A stretch of 50,931 nt of DNA from Erysipelotrichaceae bacterium (GTDB lineage Bacteria > Bacillota_I > Bacilli_A > RFN20 > CAG-826). Below are positions 35,857 to 45,698 of the stretch, piece after piece. Every line of letters begins with the position of its first letter. Positions within the stretch are counted from its first letter, which is position 1. The stretch lies in the NCBI GenBank assembly GCA_012837435.1, contig DURD01000022.1, forward strand, positions 1-50,931, given 5' to 3'. Below the pieces are notes generated by a model, which did no database searches, was not told where the DNA came from, and saw nothing but the letters and a program-made list of their open reading frames with translations. Made by a program: the position numbers and the translations under genes.

Positions 35857-37056
35857 ATGCTATACATTCCACAAATTACCAAAGAAGGCTGTGGCATAGC
35901 TTGTCTAAAAATGCTTTTGGCCATTGTTCAGAAGGACGAAAATTATCTCTATTTAGATGAGGATGAAAAACACGGAGCATATTCTTATAAAGATCTTTCC
36001 CTCATCGCTGAGAGATATGGTGTGACTTTAATCGGTATCAAAATTGAAGATAAAGACGATTTAAATCACTTCAAAGAATTCCCTATGATCTTGACCATAG
36101 TCAATCCCGATGAAACTTCACATGCTATTTTGATCAGTAAAAGAAAAGGAAATCGTGTGAAGGTACATGATCCCGCGAAAGGTGTTTATTGGCAAAATAT
36201 CAAGAAATTAATCCTTAGATGGGACGGAACCGCGCTCGCAGTTAAACAGTTTGAAAAACAACCTTATGAAAAAATAATCATCGATACCAAGGATAACAAA
36301 AGTGATTTTGTTTCTTATGTTTTACAAACTTTAATCGCGGTATTTATTGCGCTAGCGACATTTTTTATCAAACCGAACAGTTCTTATTTATGGCCAATGA
36401 TTTTTGCCGTCTTAAGTTTATTGGCTGAAATTTTGCTAAGAACCACATTATTAAAAAGAATGCAGAGATGCGATAAATACCTTCGTCGTTTTTTACCGTA
36501 TGTTCACCCGGATGACTATTATGAATACTTTAAAAGAAGTCAAGAGTATAAAAGGAGTTCACTGACAATGACCCTAAACTTTATCTTCTATCTATTGGTA
36601 GTGGTTTTAATTATTACGATTTCGCTTTTTAATTCTTTATTACTAATCATTCTAATCGCGGCGTCTTTGTTAGCCGCTTATCTCGATGTTTTCTTTTTTA
36701 CCCCTTATAAAAAAAGCATCGGCAAAGATATCGAAAACGAGGAACGCGCTTTGCAGAATGAAAAAGTATTAGAAGGTGTGGAATTGAAGGTTAAAACAAT
36801 GGAAGTAAAATCTTATCGCTATGCCTATCTTGAAATAGCTAAAAAGATTATCGTCTCAGTTTTATTTGTTTTTTCGAGTGTTTTAGTGAGTATTTTTGAA
36901 AAGAGTTTCTTTCTCACTAATATTATTTTCTACACTTGTATGAGTCTATTGCTTTACCAATCCTTGACCCCCTTATTTTCTTATGACTATCGAATGGAAG
37001 AAAATTTAGGGAACAAGGCGCGAGTAAACAACATGATTCATCAAAAGATGAAATAA
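35857..37056 (+). CDS. C39-type peptidase domain fused to ABC-exporter-like membrane domain, no ATPase
   Basis: A 399-residue protein. Residues 1-130 look like a C39 peptidase, the type that cuts double-glycine leaders of exported peptides: Q6 (oxyanion), C12 in GCGIAC, H89 in SHAILI and D105 in HDPAKG. Then come six hydrophobic segments (about 151-171, 176-195, 236-258, 260-281, 330-348 and 352-371). The loop before the fifth, ALQNEKVLEGVELKVKTMEVKS, resembles the coupling loop of ABC exporters. The protein ends after segment six, without Walker motifs. It takes the place held by phoH before ybeY in Bacillus. It might use a separate ATPase, or process peptides without export. No double-glycine peptide gene is visible nearby. 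Confidence 0.75.
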   Translation: MLYIPQITKEGCGIACLKMLLAIVQKDENYLYLDEDEKHGAYSYKDLSLIAERYGVTLIGIKIEDKDDLNHFKEFPMILTIVNPDETSHAILISKRKGNRVKVHDPAKGVYWQNIKKLILRWDGTALAVKQFEKQPYEKIIIDTKDNKSDFVSYVLQTLIAVFIALATFFIKPNSSYLWPMIFAVLSLLAEILLRTTLLKRMQRCDKYLRRFLPYVHPDDYYEYFKRSQEYKRSSLTMTLNFIFYLLVVVLIITISLFNSLLLIILIAASLLAAYLDVFFFTPYKKSIGKDIENEERALQNEKVLEGVELKVKTMEVKSYRYAYLEIAKKIIVSVLFVFSSVLVSIFEKSFFLTNIIFYTCMSLLLYQSLTPLFSYDYRMEENLGNKARVNNMIHQKMK

Positions 37057-37080
37057 TTAGTAATAACCGCTAGATAATGA

Positions 37081-37086
37081 TATGAT
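37081..37086 (+). promoter_or_regulatory. ybeY -10 box, predicted leaderless
   Basis: TATGAT ending 6 nt before the ybeY ATG at 37093. No ribosome site lies between. Confidence 0.5.
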
Positions 37087-37092
37087 TATCGC

Positions 37093-37548
37093 ATGGAACT
37101 TGACTTTAATTCGTGCGATGAATCGTTTAATCACTATCGAGAAACATACGAAAAATTACTAAAAAAGACTTTAGAGCATTTAGCCTTGAACTTTAATCCT
37201 TTTCTCAGTGTGACTCTCGTTGATAACGACTTTATTCAAAAAATAAATTGCACCTATCGTCATATCGATCGTCCCACTGATGTCATATCTTTCGCCTTTA
37301 TTGATGACAGTAGTGATAAGGATAAAGTTCTCCACTCTGGCACAAATGTCGTTCTCGGTGAAATCTACATCTCTTTAGATCAAGCCAAAAGGCAAGCCCA
37401 GAGTTACGGTCATAGCCTCGATAGAGAATTAAAATTCCTTTTCGTCCATGGATTATTGCATCTTCTTGGCTATGACCACACGACAGAAAAAGATGAAAAA
37501 GTCATGTTTTCTTTGCAAGACGAAATCTTGCCATCAGGTGTTTTATGA
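37093..37548 (+). CDS. ybeY: Endoribonuclease YbeY (rRNA maturation factor)
   Basis: Zinc-dependent RNase that helps mature 16S rRNA 3' ends and ribosome quality control. 151 residues with the metal motif HGLLHLLGYDH (H-x3-H-x5-H) and the conserved INCTYRHIDRPTDVISF. It leads the tight operon ybeY-cdd-era-recO, all joined by ATGA overlaps. The phoH and dgkA genes that accompany it in Bacillus are absent. Confidence 0.95.
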   Translation: MELDFNSCDESFNHYRETYEKLLKKTLEHLALNFNPFLSVTLVDNDFIQKINCTYRHIDRPTDVISFAFIDDSSDKDKVLHSGTNVVLGEIYISLDQAKRQAQSYGHSLDRELKFLFVHGLLHLLGYDHTTEKDEKVMFSLQDEILPSGVL

Positions 37549-37949
37549 ATGTCCAAGAATTAATCGAAAAAGCTAAAGAAGCAAGAAAATGGTCTTACTG
37601 CCCTTATTCAAATTTTGCTGTCGGTTCCGCTTTACTATGTAAAGATGGTCAAGTGTTTTATGGCGCGAATATCGAAAATTCTTCTTATTCTCTTTCGATG
37701 TGCGCCGAGCGCAACGCTTTATATAACGCTTTGATGCACGGCTATAAAAAAGAAGATTTCTTAGCGTTAGCCGTGGTGGCCGACACCCCTCGAGCCTGCG
37801 CCATGTGTGGAGCTTGCCGTCAAGTTTTTAGTGAACTATTCCCCGCGGAGGGAAAAATATATTTAGCCAATGTCGAAGGTTCAGTGATAGAAACCGATAT
37901 TTCTCAATTACTTCCCTATGCTTTTTCTAGCGAGGATCTAAAAAAATGA
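37545..37949 (+). CDS. cdd: Cytidine deaminase
   Basis: Deaminates cytidine and deoxycytidine to uridine forms in salvage. 134 residues; the zinc site is CAERNAL, with the catalytic Glu, plus CAMCGACRQ (Cys-x2-Cys). The start overlaps ybeY and its end overlaps era by 4 nt each. Works with the phosphorylase at 9186. Confidence 0.96.
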   Translation: MNVQELIEKAKEARKWSYCPYSNFAVGSALLCKDGQVFYGANIENSSYSLSMCAERNALYNALMHGYKKEDFLALAVVADTPRACAMCGACRQVFSELFPAEGKIYLANVEGSVIETDISQLLPYAFSSEDLKK

Positions 37950-38836
37950 AATCGGGTTTCGTCGCTATTTTAGGTCGCCCTAATGTCGGTAAATCGACGC
38001 TGATGAATCGCTTGGTAAATCACCGTGTTTCAATCGTCACTGAAAAATCTCAAACCACGAGAAATAGAATCATAGGCATTTACCACTCTGAAGAAGCACA
38101 AATTGTCTTTTTAGATACACCAGGAATTCATAAACCTTTGCGACAATTAGGTCAGGAAATGAACAATATGGCTTTTAGTGCCGCGCACAACGTCGAAGCT
38201 TCTCTCCTAGTGGTCGATGCTTCTCAGCCATTTGGCCGCGGAGATCAGTATCTCATTGAACATTTAAACATTCACCATACGCCTCTAATCATAGTTTTTA
38301 ATAAAATCGATCTAGCAAGACTCGATAAAACTATCGAATTAAAAAAGATTTATCGCGAATACTTTAAGGAAGCGATTTTTATCGATACTGTCGCAAAAGA
38401 TGGTTTTAATATCGATGAAATTATTAAAAATTTATTGGATATTTTACCAGAAGGGCCAGCCTTTTATCCTAAAGATATGATTACCGATAAAGATGTAGTG
38501 TTCCAAATTAAAGAAATTATCCGGGAAAAGATTTTAACACAACTGAGACAAGAAGTGCCGCATTCCATCGCCGTATATATGGAAAGTATTGATTGGGAAA
38601 AGAAACCAATCCAGATTGTGGCCTCGATTATCGTCGAAAAGGAGAGCCAAAAAGGTATTGTTATCGGCTCTGGTGGTAAAAGAATTAAAGAAATTGGCGC
38701 GAAAGCTCGTCTAGATATTGAAAAACTCTTAGGAAAACACGTCTTTTTAGATTTAGAGGTCAAGGTAAATCCCGATTGGCGCAATAAAGAAGCCGCTTTG
38801 CAACAATACGGCTATAAATATAAAAGTCAAAAATGA
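37946..38836 (+). CDS. era: GTPase Era
   Basis: Binds 16S rRNA and assists 30S assembly. 296 residues: G1 GRPNVGKST (10-18), DTPGIHKP, NKID, and a C-terminal KH RNA-binding domain with VIGSGGKRIKEIGAKAR. Adjacent to ybeY, which acts in the same ribosome maturation step. Confidence 0.97.
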   Translation: MKSGFVAILGRPNVGKSTLMNRLVNHRVSIVTEKSQTTRNRIIGIYHSEEAQIVFLDTPGIHKPLRQLGQEMNNMAFSAAHNVEASLLVVDASQPFGRGDQYLIEHLNIHHTPLIIVFNKIDLARLDKTIELKKIYREYFKEAIFIDTVAKDGFNIDEIIKNLLDILPEGPAFYPKDMITDKDVVFQIKEIIREKILTQLRQEVPHSIAVYMESIDWEKKPIQIVASIIVEKESQKGIVIGSGGKRIKEIGAKARLDIEKLLGKHVFLDLEVKVNPDWRNKEAALQQYGYKYKSQK

Positions 38837-39543
38837 AAATTATCGTTCTAACTATCAACCAATATAAAGAAAAAGATGCGATTGTTACCGCGGTGGCGGA
38901 AAATCAACTCATCACTTTTTTAGCAAGAGGAATCTATAATCCGAAAAGTAAAAATAGCATTTTGAATAACCCTTTAACGATTGTCGACATCGAATTAGTG
39001 GAGGGCAATTTTAAATATCCGATTTTAAATAGCTCAAAGCAACTATTTACTCCCTTAAAAGTTGAGATGGATTCGAAGTATTTAGGTTCTCTTCTCTTGA
39101 TGAACGAAATGATGATGCATCTTTTTCCTGATGAAGAAAAACACCGGATGTTTCCCTTTTTAGAAGAAGGAATTATCGCCTTAAGAAAAACTAACGACTG
39201 GCTCATGACTCTACTTATCTTTATGAGCCACGCCATCCGCATCGGAGGCTTTGAATTAGAAGTCAACCAATGCATAAATTGCGGTAAGAAAAAGAATATT
39301 GTGGCCTTTTCCTTTGTCGATGGGGGTTTTGTTTGTGAGGATTGCTATTATGAAGGAATGGAACGGGTCTTTACTAAAGAGCAAATGGTTCTGGTGAGAA
39401 AAATATTTAATTCTCGTGATTACTCTTTAGTTTCAACGCAGTATAGCCATGGTGACGCTCAAAGGCTATTTAATAAATTTCTTGAATTTATTCAAGAAGC
39501 CTTTGGATACCGCTTTAAAAACATCCGTCTTTTAGTCGATTGA
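38833..39543 (+). CDS. recO: DNA repair protein RecO
   Basis: Loads RecA onto SSB-coated DNA with RecR. 236 residues: N-terminal OB domain (about 1-80), helical middle, and a zinc finger CINCGKKK...CEDC. The start overlaps era as ATGA; no terminator is evident before the glyS promoter. Confidence 0.93.
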   Translation: MKIIVLTINQYKEKDAIVTAVAENQLITFLARGIYNPKSKNSILNNPLTIVDIELVEGNFKYPILNSSKQLFTPLKVEMDSKYLGSLLLMNEMMMHLFPDEEKHRMFPFLEEGIIALRKTNDWLMTLLIFMSHAIRIGGFELEVNQCINCGKKKNIVAFSFVDGGFVCEDCYYEGMERVFTKEQMVLVRKIFNSRDYSLVSTQYSHGDAQRLFNKFLEFIQEAFGYRFKNIRLLVD

Positions 39544-39571
39544 TTTTGAGACAAATCACACTTATAATAGG

Positions 39572-39600
39572 TTGACAACAATTCATCAAAAATATATCAT
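39572..39600 (+). promoter_or_regulatory. glyS promoter
   Basis: Perfect TTGACA (39572-39577), 17-nt spacer, TATCAT (39595-39600). The leader to the ATG at 39637 is short and carries AGAGG; there is no T-box, unlike alaS. Confidence 0.85.
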
Positions 39601-39636
39601 ATTTTTCGTACGTGTGACAATTTTAAGAGGTATTCT

Positions 39637-41010
39637 ATGAATAAATTTGAATTTGATAAATTGAGCAATCATTTCATAGTGTCAGGCTTTTATTTCCAAG
39701 GTTCAGAAATCTACGGAGGATTAAGCAACACTTGGGATTATGGTCCTCTAGGAAGTGAAATTAAACAGAATATTCGCCAAATGTGGTGGAAGAAATTTGT
39801 CCAAGAAAGCCGTACCAATGTCGGAATTGATGCGGCGATTTTGATGAACCCCAAAGTCTGGGAAGCCACTGGACATGTGACGACGTTCAACGATCCTTTA
39901 ATTGATTGTAAACGCTGTAAACAGCGTTTTAGAGCGGATCAACTCATCGAAAAGAAATTTCCTGAGGCTCCCATCAACAGCATGACTAATGAACAGATGA
40001 TGGCTTATATTCGCGAAAATCATGTCGAATGCCCAAATTGCGGCAGTGAAGATTTCACAGATATTCGTCAGTTTAATATGATGTTTAAAACCCATGTGGG
40101 TGTGACAGAAGATAATAAATCTACGGTATATTTAAGGCCAGAAACCGCTCAAGGGGTGTTCGTCAACTTTAAAAATGTTTTGCGCTCTACCCGTCGAAAA
40201 TTACCAATCGGTATTTGTAACGTGGGGCGCGCCTTTAGAAACGAAATTACTCCCGGACAACTGACATTCCGCACGAGAGAATTCGATCAGATGGAAATGG
40301 AATTTTTCTGCAAACCAGGTGAAAACTTGAAATGGTTTGATTATTGGAAGCAATATTGTTTAGATTTTGTCGTTTCCTTGGGAATAAATAAGGAAAATCT
40401 TCGTTATCGCGACCACGAAAAAGCTGAACTGGCTTTTTATAGCGAAGCTACCACTGACATCGAATATCTTTTCCCCTTTGGATGGGGAGAAATTTGGGGA
40501 ATTGCCGATCGCACGGATTATGACTTAAAACGCCATGCTGCATATAGCGGCGAAACCCTCGATTATTTTGATTCTGAAACTAATGAGAGATATGTTCCTT
40601 ATTGCATCGAACCTTCCGTGGGTTTAGATCGTTTAGTTTTGATGACCTTGTGCGATGCTTACGATGAAGAAATCGTCAATGGTGAGGATACGCGCATAGT
40701 CATGCGTTTGAAACCCGCGGTCGCCCCGATTAAAGCCGCCATCTTACCTCTATCCAAAAAATTGGAAGAAAAAGCTCGAGAAGTCGAAGAGGGTTTACGC
40801 AAGTGTTTTAATGTTATCTATGATGATACGGGAAGTATCGGTAAACGTTATCGTCGTCAAGACGCGGTGGGAACACCGTACTGCATCACGATAGATTTTG
40901 AAACGATGGAAGATGGGACTGTGACGATTCGCGAACGCGATTCTATGGAACAAATCCGCTTGCCGATTGAAGATTTAAAAGAATATTTAAAAGAAAAAGT
41001 ATTTTTCTAA
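39637..41010 (+). CDS. glyS: Glycyl-tRNA synthetase (alpha2 type)
   Basis: Single-chain glycyl-tRNA synthetase related to eukaryotic and archaeal enzymes, not the alpha2beta2 type. 457 residues with class II motifs ([49 protein letters not shown]) and a Cys-rich insert (CKRCKQRF...CPNCGS). AAGAGG precedes the ATG. It sits before dnaG; a 37-nt gap without a terminator suggests read-through into the dnaG-rpoD operon. Confidence 0.95.
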   Translation: MNKFEFDKLSNHFIVSGFYFQGSEIYGGLSNTWDYGPLGSEIKQNIRQMWWKKFVQESRTNVGIDAAILMNPKVWEATGHVTTFNDPLIDCKRCKQRFRADQLIEKKFPEAPINSMTNEQMMAYIRENHVECPNCGSEDFTDIRQFNMMFKTHVGVTEDNKSTVYLRPETAQGVFVNFKNVLRSTRRKLPIGICNVGRAFRNEITPGQLTFRTREFDQMEMEFFCKPGENLKWFDYWKQYCLDFVVSLGINKENLRYRDHEKAELAFYSEATTDIEYLFPFGWGEIWGIADRTDYDLKRHAAYSGETLDYFDSETNERYVPYCIEPSVGLDRLVLMTLCDAYDEEIVNGEDTRIVMRLKPAVAPIKAAILPLSKKLEEKAREVEEGLRKCFNVIYDDTGSIGKRYRRQDAVGTPYCITIDFETMEDGTVTIRERDSMEQIRLPIEDLKEYLKEKVFF

Positions 41011-41047
41011 AATAGTAAAGAAATAGTAGATAAATAGTAGAGTTATA

Positions 41048-42841
41048 ATGAATTATAAAGTATTTGATGATAGTTTATATAAAGACGTATTAAAGCATGG
41101 AGATATCGTCAAAGTGGTCTCGGCTTATTTGCCCGTGATTAGAAAAGGTAAAAGCTATGTAGCTAAATGTCCTTTCCACGATGATACCAATCCTTCGATG
41201 CACATTTCTCCTAAATTACAAATTTTCAAATGTTTTGTCTGTGGAACGAGCGGTAACGCGATTAGTTTTGTTAAAAAGTACGCGCATCTATCGACGAGAG
41301 AAGCTTTAAAAAAGGTCGCGGAAATCTGCAACTATCACGATGATCGACTTGAAGGTATTGTCGAATCGAAAGTCATCGATCCAAAACGGGTTCCCCTTAC
41401 TAAATGTCTACATGATTTAACGGTTTATTACCAATATGCTCTCAATTCTCCAGAAGGAAAAGAAGGGCTAGATTATTTTAATTCTCGCAAGTTAGATGCG
41501 GAGATAAGAAGTAAATTCTTACTCGGCTACGCTTATAAAGATGGCGAAGCTACTTGTCGATTTTTACTCGAAAAAGGTCATTCGGTCAAAACGATTGAAG
41601 ATGTGGGCATCGCTTCTTCTAAAAGCGGCACTTTTTCCGACCGCAATCAGGGAAGAGTAATTTTTCCCATCAGCGATATCAACGGCGAAGTGGTCGGTTA
41701 TTCGGCTCGTAGATTGGGAGAGGGTCCTGAGGCAAAATATGTCAATTCTCCAGAAACTTATTTGTTTCACAAATCAGATATTCTTTATAACTACCATAAT
41801 GCGAAAGAAAAAGCGCGTATCGCTGGCTACGTCTATGTTTTGGAAGGATTTATGGATGTCTACGCCCTATATCGCATCAACATTGAAGCCTGTGTAGCGA
41901 TGATGGGGACGGCGCTGAGTGAAGAGCACATTCGCCTCCTCCGAGCGCTAGGTGTAGAAGTAAGATTATGTCTCGACGGCGATCTCGCTGGTCAAAAAGC
42001 TTCGATGAACATCGCCGAAACTCTAGTTAAAAACAGTATCAACGTTCGAATTGTCGATAGTCAAAACAACAATAAAGATCCAGATGAGATTCTTAATACT
42101 GAGGGTGAAAGGGCGCTAAATGCCTATCTCAACAAGTTGATACCCTATGTCGATTTTGTTTTGAACTATTTTCAGAATACTAATCCCTTGCAAACTACTG
42201 AACAAAAAACGCAACTCATCCAGGAATTTGTTCCTATCTTGTTATCGATTCGTTCGCAACTAGAACTAGATAGTTACATTAATAAACTTGCCAATATCAC
42301 GGGCTATACCTCCGAAGCGATTAGGAACATTTTGAAAACCGCTAAGACAAAGCCTGAGATAAGAGATTATCGTTCCGTGATTATGGAACATCATCCTGAA
42401 AGAAAAATCCTCCGTCGGCTCAATATCGCCGAGCGTGAACTTTTATACCAGATGCTAAAGAATAAGCACGCTGTGGCCTTTTATGAGGGAAATATCGATG
42501 GTTTCTATGATTCCACCTACCGGCTGATTGCTAATTTTCTCATCGAATATGCACAGAACAATGAAAACTTTGTGCCGACTGATCTAATTTCTTCTTTAGA
42601 AAATAGCGATTTAAAAGACAAAGAAGCGATGATCAATCAAATTACCGAACTATACCTAGAAAGAAATCATCCAAAAGTTTGCGACGATCAGTTGCTCAAC
42701 AATCTGGAACAAGTTATTAAACAAGAAAGAGAACGCATTTTTGAAAAGGATTTGCTCGAACAGTCTATCGAAAACAAGGATCCGCTTGAACAAGCGCGCA
42801 TCATCTCGGATTACAACCGTCGGAAGATGCGCAATAAATAA
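41048..42841 (+). CDS. dnaG: DNA primase DnaG
   Basis: Makes RNA primers at the fork. 597 residues: zinc-binding C41-x2-H44-x17-C62-x2-C65, Toprim core with EGFMDVYALYRI and DGDLAGQKA, and a C-terminal helicase-binding domain. The ribosome site is weak (TAGAG) and the preceding gap holds repeated ATAGTA stretches, so the start is less certain than for its neighbours. Confidence 0.95.
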   Translation: MNYKVFDDSLYKDVLKHGDIVKVVSAYLPVIRKGKSYVAKCPFHDDTNPSMHISPKLQIFKCFVCGTSGNAISFVKKYAHLSTREALKKVAEICNYHDDRLEGIVESKVIDPKRVPLTKCLHDLTVYYQYALNSPEGKEGLDYFNSRKLDAEIRSKFLLGYAYKDGEATCRFLLEKGHSVKTIEDVGIASSKSGTFSDRNQGRVIFPISDINGEVVGYSARRLGEGPEAKYVNSPETYLFHKSDILYNYHNAKEKARIAGYVYVLEGFMDVYALYRINIEACVAMMGTALSEEHIRLLRALGVEVRLCLDGDLAGQKASMNIAETLVKNSINVRIVDSQNNNKDPDEILNTEGERALNAYLNKLIPYVDFVLNYFQNTNPLQTTEQKTQLIQEFVPILLSIRSQLELDSYINKLANITGYTSEAIRNILKTAKTKPEIRDYRSVIMEHHPERKILRRLNIAERELLYQMLKNKHAVAFYEGNIDGFYDSTYRLIANFLIEYAQNNENFVPTDLISSLENSDLKDKEAMINQITELYLERNHPKVCDDQLLNNLEQVIKQERERIFEKDLLEQSIENKDPLEQARIISDYNRRKMRNK

Positions 42842-42885
42842 CGGTATTAAAAACGAACAAAAATTAATGAAAGGGGCATTGATTT

Positions 42886-44214
42886 ATGGGAAGAAAAAAG
42901 TTAGATAAAAACGAGGTCGAAACCAAAAAACCAAAAAAGAGAGGTCGACCCAAAATCAGCGAAGGAGGGGTCAGCACACCCAAATTATCTTTCGAGAAAA
43001 AGAAAACCACCAAAACAATCTACAATGAGGATGGTGAAATCCTTTCTCTTGACGATATTAAAAATAACCTTCTCAAAAAAGCAAAATCGACCGGCAGTAT
43101 CGATCAGAGTGATGTTTATGATGCGCTCAGTTCTTTTGAAGTTGACGACGATACTGTCAATGAGTTGATGGATTTTTTCAGAGAAAAAGGCGTTGAAGTC
43201 ATTTCAGATGAAGAGGAAGAAGAGTTTGATGAAGAGTTTGATGAGAGCAAATTGAATTTAGAAGATGATACTGACGACGCTGATTTTTTTGAAGAAGTCA
43301 GAGGCAAAGTAGATGAAGAGGAAGAAGAAGAGGAAGAAGAAGACGTCAATATCGATTATACGAGCAGCGATGTCAAAGTTAACGATTCGGTGAAGATGTA
43401 TCTAAAAGAAATCGGAAAATACTCTTTACTAAAACCTCACGAAGAGCCCATTCTTGCTAAAAAGATTTTAGAGGGCGATGAAGAGGCTAAACAAACGCTG
43501 ATTAATGCCAACTTGAGATTGGTAGTGAACATTGCCAAACACTACGTGGGCCGCGGTATGCTTTTGCTTGATTTAATTCAAGAAGGCAATCTCGGTTTGA
43601 TGAAAGCGGTCGATAAATTCGATTATACAAAAGGCTACAAGTTTTCAACTTACGCCACATGGTGGATTCGTCAAGCTATCACTCGTGCCATCGCCGACCA
43701 AGCTCGCACTATCCGCATCCCTGTCCACATGGTGGAAACCATTAATAAAATGACTCGTATTCAAAGACAGTTGATCCAAGAATTGGGTCGCGAACCCACC
43801 GCTGAGGAAATCAGCGATGTGATGAATGGGGAGTTATCACCGAAGAGAATTAGAGAAATTCAGAGAATTGCGATGGAACCTGTTTCTTTAGAAACACCTA
43901 TCGGCGAAGAAGACGATTCTCACCTCGGAGATTTTATCGAAGACAAAGAGAGCGAATCTCCTGTCGACTATACGACTAGACAACTTTTAAAAGAAGAATT
44001 GTATGCCATTTTGAAAGATTTGAGCGATCGCGAAGAAAGAGTCATTCGTCTGCGTTATGGTTTAGATGACAATCGCCCTAGAACTTTAGAAGAAGTAGGC
44101 CGTGAATTCGGCGTCACTCGCGAGAGAATTAGACAGATCGAAGCCAAGGCCATTAAAAAACTCCGCCATCCCACTCGTTCAAAAAGACTAGGCGATTACA
44201 AGGAAAAACTCTAA
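42886..44214 (+). CDS. rpoD: Principal RNA polymerase sigma factor (RpoD/SigA)
   Basis: Primary sigma factor, 442 residues. Region 1.1-like helices lie at about 48-105, regions 1.2-2.4 from [10 protein letters not shown] (about 168) through [22 protein letters not shown], region 3 follows, and region 4 has the helix-turn-helix [21 protein letters not shown]. Two features are unusual: an AT-hook-like KKRGRPK around 18-23 and long acidic runs (about 106-125 and 142-152) before region 1.2. Order dnaG-rpoD-trmK is as in Bacillus. AAAGGGG acts as ribosome site; trmK overlaps the stop by one base. Confidence 0.96.
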   Translation: MGRKKLDKNEVETKKPKKRGRPKISEGGVSTPKLSFEKKKTTKTIYNEDGEILSLDDIKNNLLKKAKSTGSIDQSDVYDALSSFEVDDDTVNELMDFFREKGVEVISDEEEEEFDEEFDESKLNLEDDTDDADFFEEVRGKVDEEEEEEEEEDVNIDYTSSDVKVNDSVKMYLKEIGKYSLLKPHEEPILAKKILEGDEEAKQTLINANLRLVVNIAKHYVGRGMLLLDLIQEGNLGLMKAVDKFDYTKGYKFSTYATWWIRQAITRAIADQARTIRIPVHMVETINKMTRIQRQLIQELGREPTAEEISDVMNGELSPKRIREIQRIAMEPVSLETPIGEEDDSHLGDFIEDKESESPVDYTTRQLLKEELYAILKDLSDREERVIRLRYGLDDNRPRTLEEVGREFGVTRERIRQIEAKAIKKLRHPTRSKRLGDYKEKL

Positions 44215-44876
44215 TGGTAAAACTATCTAAACGCTTGCGTACTATTCACGATTTAGTACCCAAATGCCTACCCGCGGATATCGGCAGCGATCATGGAAAA
44301 TTGATGATGGCTCTTTTAGAGAGCGGTAAAATAGAAAAAGGCTATGCCGTCGAGAACAAGGAAGGGCCTTACGAAAAACTAAAAACAAATCTGATTAAAG
44401 CAGGGGTCATCGATAGGATTATACCGCTCCTTAGCGACGGCCTCGAGGATTTGCCTTCCGTCGTCGATACTTTAATCATCGCTGGGATGGGCGGTTTAAA
44501 CATCGTCAACATCTTAAAAAAGCATCCGAGAAAATTGTTGAGAATTAAAACCATTATCGTCGATGCTCACAGCGCTATTCCAAATGTTAGAAGGCATCTC
44601 TGTTCGATAGGTTACGCTATCGCCGATGAAAAGATTGTAAAAGAAAACAATATTTTCTACGAAATCATCAAATTCATCAGAGCCGATAGTGCGATTATCA
44701 GCGATGAAGATTTGGAGTTTGGTCCATTTCTAAGACAAGAAAAATCCGCTGTCTTCAAAGAAAAATATCAAAACCGCATCAGCGAGATTGAATCGATTAT
44801 CGCGAAAGGAAGTTTGCCTAAAGAACGAATCAATTCTCTCAATGATGAAAAACACCGATTAAAAAGATACCTATGA
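44214..44876 (+). CDS. trmK: tRNA (adenine-22-N1) methyltransferase TrmK
   Basis: Makes m1A22 in tRNA using SAM. 220 residues: the Rossmann motif ADIGSDHGKLMMALL near the N-terminus, IIAGMGGLNIVNIL, and a C-terminal helical pair. Overlaps rpoD by one base (TAATG) and the next gene by four, as in the Bacillus yqfN-yqfO pair. Confidence 0.92.
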   Translation: MVKLSKRLRTIHDLVPKCLPADIGSDHGKLMMALLESGKIEKGYAVENKEGPYEKLKTNLIKAGVIDRIIPLLSDGLEDLPSVVDTLIIAGMGGLNIVNILKKHPRKLLRIKTIIVDAHSAIPNVRRHLCSIGYAIADEKIVKENNIFYEIIKFIRADSAIISDEDLEFGPFLRQEKSAVFKEKYQNRISEIESIIAKGSLPKERINSLNDEKHRLKRYL

Positions 44877-45640
44877 AAACAAGACAATTACTATTGAAAT
44901 TAGCAAAAAAGTTTCCAAAACGCTATGCGAAAAAGGAAGGGGATTTTGTGGGTTTGATGACAGGAAAATTGCCAGAAGAAATCCATAACATTGTCTTGTG
45001 CCTAGATTTTGATTGGCAAGTCCTGCCCTTCATCGAAGAGAAAAAGCCAGATATAATCATCACTCATCATCCTTTTATCTATGGAAGTAAGTTCAAAGTT
45101 TTTAAATTAGACAAGTCTAAAGAGGCGCTATGCCAGAAGGTTGATGATTTAGGTATACCAGTATATAGCTACCACACTAATTTTGATAGGGGTAAAGACG
45201 GAATGAATGACGCACTAGCGGAAGCATTAGAGCTAGGTAATGTTTATTCTCCAGTAGGAGAAAGCATGATGCGTATCGGCTATCTAAAAGAAGAAATGCC
45301 TATTCGACAATTTGCTAACTACGCCAAGACAAAACTCGGTATGGACTATGGGTTATTGCTCACTAATGGGCGCCCCATGATAAAAAAAGTCGGTATTATC
45401 GGCGGAGGAGGATCTAAATATTGGCCAATTGCAAAAGAGGAAGGATGCGACATCTATATTTCTGGCGATGCCCCTCACCATATTAGAAGGGCCATGGTAA
45501 ATGAGAATTTCAATTATTTAGATATTCCTCATGAAGTCGAAAAGATTTTTATGCCTCAAATGAAAAAAATACTGCTAGAAATCGATCCTTCTTTGAATAT
45601 TTTAACGGTGGATTATCAAAAATTACCTGAAGTTATATAA
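44873..45640 (+). CDS. Nif3-like dinuclear metal center protein
   Basis: 255 residues of the Nif3/YqfO family, short form without the central insertion of Bacillus YqfO. Metal-binding residues include HHPF in IIITHHPFIYG and the C-terminal ISGDAPHH...D. The biochemical role is unsettled; older annotations name it GTP cyclohydrolase type 2. The start overlaps trmK as ATGA. Confidence 0.92.
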   Translation: MKTRQLLLKLAKKFPKRYAKKEGDFVGLMTGKLPEEIHNIVLCLDFDWQVLPFIEEKKPDIIITHHPFIYGSKFKVFKLDKSKEALCQKVDDLGIPVYSYHTNFDRGKDGMNDALAEALELGNVYSPVGESMMRIGYLKEEMPIRQFANYAKTKLGMDYGLLLTNGRPMIKKVGIIGGGGSKYWPIAKEEGCDIYISGDAPHHIRRAMVNENFNYLDIPHEVEKIFMPQMKKILLEIDPSLNILTVDYQKLPEVI

Positions 45641-45698
45641 GTAGAAAAATGGTATTAAAATAGTAGTTATATATCTAAGATATAAAGGAATTAAAATT

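Noticed and set aside
39544-39636. T-box leader before glyS
   Set aside because: No T-box sequence, no antiterminator/terminator pair and too short; a plain promoter is present instead.
41011-41047. Repeated ATAGTA-like units before dnaG
   Set aside because: Short, imperfect and A/T-biased; similar stretches precede greA and the cyclophilin gene. No regular period or pairing.
43116-43349. Minus-strand open frame rich in serine
   Set aside because: It is the reverse complement of the Glu/Asp-rich run in rpoD and has no ribosome site; a composition artefact.
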